This document shows, in pieces, positions 14,512 through 18,377 of a stretch of 18,377 nt of DNA. Numbering within the stretch: position 1 is the first letter of the stretch; each line of letters begins with the position of its first letter. A model generated the notes under the pieces. That model searched no databases and was not told where the DNA came from. It saw nothing but the letters and a program-made list of their open reading frames with translations. This stretch comes from an uncultured Rhodospirillaceae bacterium. GTDB taxonomy: Bacteria; Pseudomonadota; Alphaproteobacteria; Rhodospirillales; Magnetospirillaceae. A program made the translations under genes and the position numbers. The DNA is taken from positions 1-18,377 of the forward strand of contig CALABS010000038.1 in assembly GCA_937887565.1 (NCBI GenBank), read 5' to 3'.

Positions 14512-14935
14512 CAGCAGGACCAGCCCCGACTGACTGAGTATCGAACAAGAGGAACGTAAAAAGAGTACCGAAAGCACTAAGCAAAAGCATCGCTGCAACG
14601 GCGGCTGCCATCCCGACGCAGAGCGCCAAGAAAAGCCTTAGCCCGTCAGGTCTAATCGCCTTCATTTTTCCGCCAACAGTGTCTACCGCATGGCCGACGC
14701 CCGTCATCAACGAGACAAAAACGGCAAGCCACCAGAGCAATATCAGCGACAACGCTATTACCAACAGTTCTGGCCGTTCCTGGTGTTTGGCGACACTCTG
14801 AAAAGCTGCAATGCCAGCCATCCAGCCCACCAGCTTGAACGTGCGGTCCGCGACCTCCCAGGCGTGCTGCCAAATGTAGCGAAGGACCGGTACCGGAGCC
14901 TCCATCAACCGGTCCTCAAGGTCATGGCTATCCAT
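14495..14935 (-). CDS. Integral membrane protein of the element, 146 aa
   Basis: The ATG at 14935 is preceded by GAGGA 7 nt upstream; longer in-frame starts would translate the structured DNA at 14978-15115. After a hydrophilic N-terminus (MDSHDLEDRLMEAPVPVLRY) come a weakly hydrophobic stretch (TFKLVGWMAGIAAFQS, about 34-49), a strong segment LLVIALSLILLWWLAVFVSL (about 60-79), and a long hydrophobic C-terminal region (LRLFLALCVGMAAAVAAMLL and LLSAFGTLFTFLLF, about 100-133). No family is recognised. It lies downstream of the lipoprotein gene on the same strand, separated by the 138-bp palindromic region, and is convergent with the relaxase. A role in the cell envelope during mating or exclusion is conceivable but unproven. 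Confidence 0.65.
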   Translation of the reverse strand: MDSHDLEDRLMEAPVPVLRYIWQHAWEVADRTFKLVGWMAGIAAFQSVAKHQERPELLVIALSLILLWWLAVFVSLMTGVGHAVDTVGGKMKAIRPDGLRLFLALCVGMAAAVAAMLLLSAFGTLFTFLLFDTQSVGAGPAVPGRP

Positions 14936-14977
14936 CACGACATCCTCGGATATGCCTGAACAGGCAATGAGCGCTGG

Positions 14978-15115
14978 GGTCATGACCTCGGAGCCGCGCA
15001 AGCAAGGGCAACACCGGGGCGCTGAGGGGCGGGGCAAGGGGTCTAGCGAAGCGGCCCCTTGCGGCGCACCTGCCCCGGTGTAGACCGGCTTGCAGGCGGC
15101 TCTGCGGTCATGACC
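14978..15115. promoter_or_regulatory. 138-bp nested palindromic region; candidate oriT or replication origin
   Basis: Matched arm pairs share one centre near 15046: GGTCATGACC (14978-14987 and 15106-15115), GAGCCGC (14991-14997) with GCGGCTC (15096-15102), GCAAGC (14998-15003) with GCTTGC (15088-15093), ACACCGGGGC (15011-15020) with GCCCCGGTGT (15072-15081), and GCAAGGGG (15034-15041) with CCCCTTGC (15055-15062) around TCTAGCGAAGCGG. It lies between two minus-strand genes and encodes no supported protein. A further 11-bp hairpin with one mismatch lies at 15131-15158. Confidence 0.6.
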
Positions 15116-15170
15116 TTGGTGGGCGCGGGGGAGCGCGAGGGGGAACACCCTCGCTCTCCTTGGGCGGCGC

Positions 15171-15881
15171 CTAGGCCTTCGGGATTTCCCAATTTCCGGC
15201 AGCGCTTCGGCAGGTGGTCACGTCCTGCTCTTTGGTCTGACCGTCCTTGGTGGCAACCTGCTTGAGATCGCGGCAGGTTCGGCCGTCAGCGGTCTTGTAC
15301 GTTTCAGAGGTCGGGATGATCCAGCCGCTGGCGGTCGCGGCCGGCGCCTGCGGGGCGGGTGCAGTCGTGGTGGCCGGCTGGCTGGCCTTCGTGGTGCTGG
15401 GGCCGGCAGTGGTCGTCGGCTGCGGAACGGATGGGCGCGATACTGGCCGGGACGTTGTCGCTGTTGTGCTGGTACGCACGACCCGGGTATCCGTCGAGGT
15501 GGAGGCCTGGGGCTGGGGTGCCGGCGCCGATGCAACCTCCACGGTGCCCTTAGCCTCCGGTGCAGGCTCGGGCGGCGTCGACCATGCGATGCGCTCTCCG
15601 ACTTTCGCTTTCTCGGCCGCATCGCGGGTCGCTTGGTCCAGCGCCTGCTGCTCGCGGTCATCCAGCCATGTGCCGAACATCGCACCGGCAACCGTGCCAA
15701 TCAGCGCGCCAATCAGCATGCCCTTGTTGTCGCCGCCAAGGAGCCTGCCGGCAATCCCGCCGATGACCGCGCCACCACCGGCACCGGCCATCTGGTTGTT
15801 GCTCGGGCCGTTGGTGGTCGCGCAGCTTGCCGTGAGCAATGTGGTGGCCAGGACAATGGCCGTCGTACGTTTCGCCTTCAT
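15171..15881 (-). CDS. Glycine-zipper lipoprotein (17-kDa surface antigen-like)
   Basis: 236 aa. The start at 15881 follows GAGGGGG and gives a lipoprotein signal MKAKRTTAIVLATTLLTASC with the lipobox cysteine at residue 20. A glycine-zipper segment follows (GGGAVIGGIAGRLLGG, then KGMLIGALIGTVAGAMFGTW, about 35-72), as in SlyB and rickettsial 17-kDa antigen proteins. Next come a helical DDREQQALDQATRDAAEKAK part, a long Thr/Pro/Ala-rich linker (about 100-195), and a C-terminal domain with a cysteine pair (GRTCRDLKQVAT, VTTCRSAAGNWEIPKA). The product is probably anchored in the outer membrane. It starts 7 bp after the upstream gene's stop, so the two form an operon. The Thr/Pro linker suggests an extended periplasm-spanning or surface-exposed reach. 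Confidence 0.82.
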   Translation of the reverse strand: MKAKRTTAIVLATTLLTASCATTNGPSNNQMAGAGGGAVIGGIAGRLLGGDNKGMLIGALIGTVAGAMFGTWLDDREQQALDQATRDAAEKAKVGERIAWSTPPEPAPEAKGTVEVASAPAPQPQASTSTDTRVVRTSTTATTSRPVSRPSVPQPTTTAGPSTTKASQPATTTAPAPQAPAATASGWIIPTSETYKTADGRTCRDLKQVATKDGQTKEQDVTTCRSAAGNWEIPKA

Positions 15882-15888
15882 AGCCCCC

Positions 15889-16560
15889 TCACTTCTCCCA
15901 GATTCCAAGCTTTTTTGCCTGCGCCTCTTCCTGGCGACGGCGGTATTTTTCTGGCGCATTGGCCGCAGCCTTGCTGGCGCCGTTCAGGATTGCAGCTTCG
16001 GCCACGTCAACCCCCTGATCCGTCAGGCAGACATACGCCGCCTTGCCTTCCGGCGTGCAACGAACCCGGCTGCCCTGGAGGCGCAGGAAGTCCTGCAACA
16101 CTTCCGCTTGCGCGCGGTTGGTGGCGGCGGTACCGAGGAGCGGTGCCTTGACCCCCGCGACCATCAAGGTCGCGGTATCAACAACGGTACCTTGCCCTTC
16201 CAGCGGCTCGCGCTTCGGGGCGGGCGGTGGCTGGCTCGGGGCTGTGGCAATGGCCGGCCCTGGCTTGCTGGAACTGGCGCTGGCGATGAGTGCGCTGCTC
16301 CCGACCATCCACCAAAACATGGGTGATGTCGCGAAGCCGATCAGTGAAAGAATGAGGCCGACCGCCCCAAGAGCCGTGCCGACCGTGTATTTCTTCCGGA
16401 AGCTGGTGAATGTGCCGATGGCACCAGTGAGGAACCCTATCGATCCAAAAAGCAGCGCAAGGAAGAAGATGCTGATTGTTCCTGTAATCAGCGAAAGAAT
16501 GCCGAGGATCAGCCCTCCGGTACTCTTCCTGTCTTGAATGATGCCCTCGCCAGCGCTCAT
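15889..16560 (-). CDS. Membrane-anchored SNase-fold (thermonuclease-like) protein
   Basis: 223 aa. The N-terminal part has hydrophobic segments (GLILGILSLITGTISIFFLA and onward to about residue 50; TALGAVGLILSLIGFA, about 62-77; MFWWMVGSSALIA, about 81-93), then a Pro-rich linker. Residues 121-223 follow the staphylococcal-nuclease pattern: GQGTVVDTATLMVAGVKAPL, a cysteine pair (RVRCTPEGKAAYVCL), GVDVAEAAILNGASKA and the typical ending EKYRRRQEEAQAKKLGIWEK. The Arg/Glu catalytic residues expected after the second strand are not evident (KAPLLGTAATNRA), so it may bind nucleic acid or protein without cleaving. It heads an operon with the lipoprotein gene. SNase-like proteins are frequent on conjugative plasmids, which supports a transfer-related role. 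Confidence 0.65.
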   Translation of the reverse strand: MSAGEGIIQDRKSTGGLILGILSLITGTISIFFLALLFGSIGFLTGAIGTFTSFRKKYTVGTALGAVGLILSLIGFATSPMFWWMVGSSALIASASSSKPGPAIATAPSQPPPAPKREPLEGQGTVVDTATLMVAGVKAPLLGTAATNRAQAEVLQDFLRLQGSRVRCTPEGKAAYVCLTDQGVDVAEAAILNGASKAAANAPEKYRRRQEEAQAKKLGIWEK

Positions 16561-16873
16561 GAGCGTAACCCCCTTCCTGTGTGCGCAAAGGGAGTATGCG
16601 CGTAAGGGTGAATGCTGTCCAGGGAGGCGGCGCGTCCGAGTGGTGGCATATCCGCGCTTTGAGCGAGAATGTTATTCCTCGCTCATCGACGATCCAACCG
16701 ACAGGTGGAGTGCCGCCATACATCAATTGCGATGGCTGAGGGTGGCTTGGGATGGGGAGGGCCATCAATCTTCAAAGCGATGTATAGAATCTCTTCGTTC
16801 GCGTGCGGAGTTGGTAGCAAACTGGAGATGGACTCATCGCGAAAACCAAAAAATTCCACCGCAATCCCCCTTT
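16561..16873. other. Intergenic region between integrase and SNase-like operon
   Basis: No supported gene. It should contain the minus-strand promoter of the SNase-like/lipoprotein operon and the 3' flank of the integrase gene. I see the purine-rich GGAAGGGGG upstream of the start at 16560 and no clear terminator after the integrase stop. Base composition is lower in GC than the surrounding genes. Confidence 0.4.
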
Positions 16874-17884
16874 CTAACCAAGTTTCTGAACAAGGTCTTC
16901 CGCTCGTAAATGCGTATATCGCTTTAACATCTGGAGGGTTTTGTGGCCGGTTACCGTCGCAGCCTCCATAGGGTTCAATCCCTTTTCAAACAGCCGAGAA
17001 GTCGCTTCGTGGCGAAGGTCGTGGAACCGAAGACCTTGAATGCCAGCTTTCTTGAGCGCCTTCCGCCAATGGTCGTCCAAATGTTCCTGCCGATAAGGAA
17101 AGACCCGGCCAACCCTTTCCACATCGCCTTTCAAATCTTGGAGCGCTTTGAGAGCCGCCGTGGATAGCGGCGCAGACCGCCGATCCCCGTTCTTCGTGTC
17201 CTCAAGCCGGGCGACCTTGTTCCCGAAATCCACATTCTCCCATTTCAACGCCAGGAGTTCTCCTTGGCGCATCGCCGTCTCCAATGCCAGACGAACCAAC
17301 GGCTCCAGCCACGCGCAGGCCGACGCCTTACAGGCCTCTATTAGCCGCACCTCTTCCGTCTTGCCGTCCTTATCGGGCTTGGGATCAAGGCGCCGATCCC
17401 GCGCCCGGGCGGGCGCCGGAACCTTGATCTTCTCGACTGGGTTGGCCAGGGATTCAAGCCCCCATTCCTTCGTGGCCACGGTGAACAGGTGGGAGATCAG
17501 CGCGAGGTCATTGCGGACGGTAGTGGGGCTGACGCCGGCAGCCAGCCGCTTGTCGCGCCAAGAGGCCATATCGGCGCCTCGGATCGACGCCAGGGACCTT
17601 TGCGCCAGATCGTCGCGCTTCCACGCGCGGATGCGCAGCTTTTCCTGCTTCGCACCCTTCTTGCGCGGGGTGACTTCCCGCTCGTAGCGGTCGAGGGCGT
17701 CGGAGAGCGTGGTCTGCTCGGCCTCGGTGCGATCGACGAAGACGCCGCGTCGCATTTCGCTCTCGATGATCCCGGCCCAGGTTTCCGCGTCAGCCTTGCT
17801 GTCGAACGTCTTGGTCTGAACCGGGTATCCCTTGCGGCGGATAATTGCCCGCCAATTTCCGGACCTTTTCTGAAACGCCGCCAT
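16874..17884 (-). CDS. int: Tyrosine integrase of the tRNA-Arg element
   Basis: 336 aa. Catalyses integration and excision by recombining the 46-bp core in tRNA-Arg. An N-terminal arm-binding domain (MAAFQKRSGNWRAIIRRKGY, about 1-60) and a SAM-like core-binding domain (about 60-155) are followed by the catalytic domain with all six residues visible: R206 (ETAMRQGEL), K231 (EDTKNGDRR), H288 and R291 (LRFHDLRHEAT), H314 (VTGHKTLQM) and Y323 (KRYTHLR). The start at 17884 gives the conserved MAAFQKRSG; a longer in-frame start at 17986 would run through a palindrome and repeat boxes. The gene reads inward from attR, starting about 130 bp from the core, as usual for integrases of this type. It appears intact. 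Confidence 0.93.
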   Translation of the reverse strand: MAAFQKRSGNWRAIIRRKGYPVQTKTFDSKADAETWAGIIESEMRRGVFVDRTEAEQTTLSDALDRYEREVTPRKKGAKQEKLRIRAWKRDDLAQRSLASIRGADMASWRDKRLAAGVSPTTVRNDLALISHLFTVATKEWGLESLANPVEKIKVPAPARARDRRLDPKPDKDGKTEEVRLIEACKASACAWLEPLVRLALETAMRQGELLALKWENVDFGNKVARLEDTKNGDRRSAPLSTAALKALQDLKGDVERVGRVFPYRQEHLDDHWRKALKKAGIQGLRFHDLRHEATSRLFEKGLNPMEAATVTGHKTLQMLKRYTHLRAEDLVQKLG

Positions 17885-17979
17885 GGTACACCTGCAGCCA
17901 TTTTTCCTTCTGACTGTACCATGAGCGTACCAAAAGACAACGATATTCCATGTTTTCCGCCATGAAATGGCGGAAAACA
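17885..17979 (-). promoter_or_regulatory. Integrase control region: palindrome and GTACCA boxes
   Basis: A perfect 13-bp inverted repeat (TGTTTTCCGCCAT at 17951-17963, complement at 17967-17979, spacer GAA) lies about 70-95 bp upstream of the integrase ATG. Between it and the gene is TGTACCATGAGCGTACCA (17915-17932), matching the left-end site at 9756-9773 in 17 of 18 positions; an inverted GTGTACCATG overlaps the start codon (17882-17891). These look like operator and integrase arm sites, implying autoregulation. Confidence 0.55.
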
Positions 17980-18017
17980 GCCACATCAGCTTTGTCTTGA
18001 CTGAACCCTTATACGCA

Positions 18018-18063
18018 TTCCTAAACCGTAGGTCAGGGGTTCGAATCCCTTCCGGGACGCCAT
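18018..18063 (+). repeat. attR, 46-bp direct repeat of the tRNA 3' end
   Basis: Identical to 9617-9662. The sequence to its left (ATACGCA) does not continue the tRNA anticodon stem, so this is an attachment site and not a second tRNA gene. Confidence 0.92.
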
Positions 18064-18371
18064 TCTCGTACAGAACTGGGCACCGCAGGCATAGCTTGGA
18101 AATCCTTGGTTTCCAAGGCGCGCTCCAGTTGGCCGATCGGCCCGGTCATCCGCACTTCATCGTCATCCAGCTCAATCCGTTCGATCAGCAGGCGCAGGTA
18201 CGCCTTGCGGAATGCCGGCGGGCCGTTGAGCAGGCTGTCGGCCAACAAGCGGCCAAAAGCTTCGACCGTCTCGGGCGTCACATCGGCAAGCCCCCCGGCC
18301 AACTGCCGCTCGAGGGCGTCGATGTGCGCCGAGATCGACGGCAAGATCGCCACTTTCCTGGAGCGGCCCAT
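18033..18371 (-). CDS. C-terminal part of a second serine recombinase (partial, at the window edge)
   Basis: The reading frame resembles the end of large serine recombinases: a helix (LPSISAHIDALERQL), then VTPETVEAFGRLLADSLLNG, AFRKAYLRLLIERIELDDDE and VRMTGPIGQLERAL. The catalytic and zinc-ribbon parts would lie right of the window; the ATG at 18371 is only the last in-frame Met and the frame stays open to the edge. The final residues (EWRPGRDSNP) are read from the antisense of attR, showing that the gene end was joined to the tRNA 3' sequence. Before insertion of the 8.4-kb element the gene ran directly toward the tRNA. It might be complete to the right or a remnant. Confidence 0.7.
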   Translation of the reverse strand: MGRSRKVAILPSISAHIDALERQLAGGLADVTPETVEAFGRLLADSLLNGPPAFRKAYLRLLIERIELDDDEVRMTGPIGQLERALETKDFQAMPAVPSSVREWRPGRDSNP

Positions 18372-18377
18372 CGAGGG

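Noticed and set aside
15247..16326. Long plus-strand frame opposite the lipoprotein and SNase-like genes
   Set aside because: The minus-strand genes have signal sequences, domains and ribosome binding sites; the plus frame is their mirror.
18018..18063. Second tRNA gene
   Set aside because: Only the 3' 46 bases of the tRNA are present; the acceptor 5' strand, D arm and anticodon 5' stem are missing, so it is attR.

Overview
The window looks like an accessory region of a high-GC alphaproteobacterium, possibly a Rhodospirillales member. I base this on codon use, AAGGAG/GGAGG ribosome binding sites and the families of the IS remnants and recombinases. No core marker fixes the genus.

Left part (1-9231) is a scarred genomic island: a small unknown protein (147-479), an HD-domain dGTPase (558-1898, minus), an AT-richer DUF1493 gene (2280-2588, minus), and two paralogous genes of unknown function (2846-3727 and 7536-8919, both minus). 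The paralogues share a module of about 150 residues but have unrelated C-terminal tails, and both have lost their 5' ends. One is cut next to a Lon-like AAA+ ATPase gene (3774-4946, plus), the other by an IS630 remnant (8920-9231). The second is translationally coupled to a gene for a small exported protein (7089-7526). Between them lies a large serine recombinase (5280-6689) whose C-terminus was replaced by an IS256 transposase fragment. The conserved-module/variable-tail/exported-partner layout resembles polymorphic effector systems, but this is inference.

A small coiled-coil gene (9228-9431, minus) precedes a tRNA-Arg(CCU) gene (9585-9661) that has a good sigma-70 type promoter.

Right part (9617-18063) is a compact, apparently complete integrative mobilizable element of about 8.4 kb in the 3' end of that tRNA. 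It is bounded by 46-bp perfect direct repeats (9617-9662 and 18018-18063). Gene order: AlpA-like excisionase, RepL-like winged-helix protein, 55-aa protein, 99-aa membrane protein, VirB6/TrbL-like membrane protein and MobA-type relaxase on plus. Convergent to these, on minus, are the integrase, a membrane-anchored nuclease-like (SNase-fold) protein, a glycine-zipper lipoprotein and a membrane protein. The element carries only one type IV secretion-like component, so it probably needs a helper conjugation system; the VirB6-like gene may modify that helper's channel. Three strongly palindromic intergenic regions (12784-12844, 14403-14511, 14978-15115) are candidate oriT, origin or termination structures.

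Right of the element, the window ends in the C-terminal part of another serine recombinase (18033-18371, minus). Before insertion it lay directly downstream of the tRNA, suggesting a repeatedly used integration hotspot.
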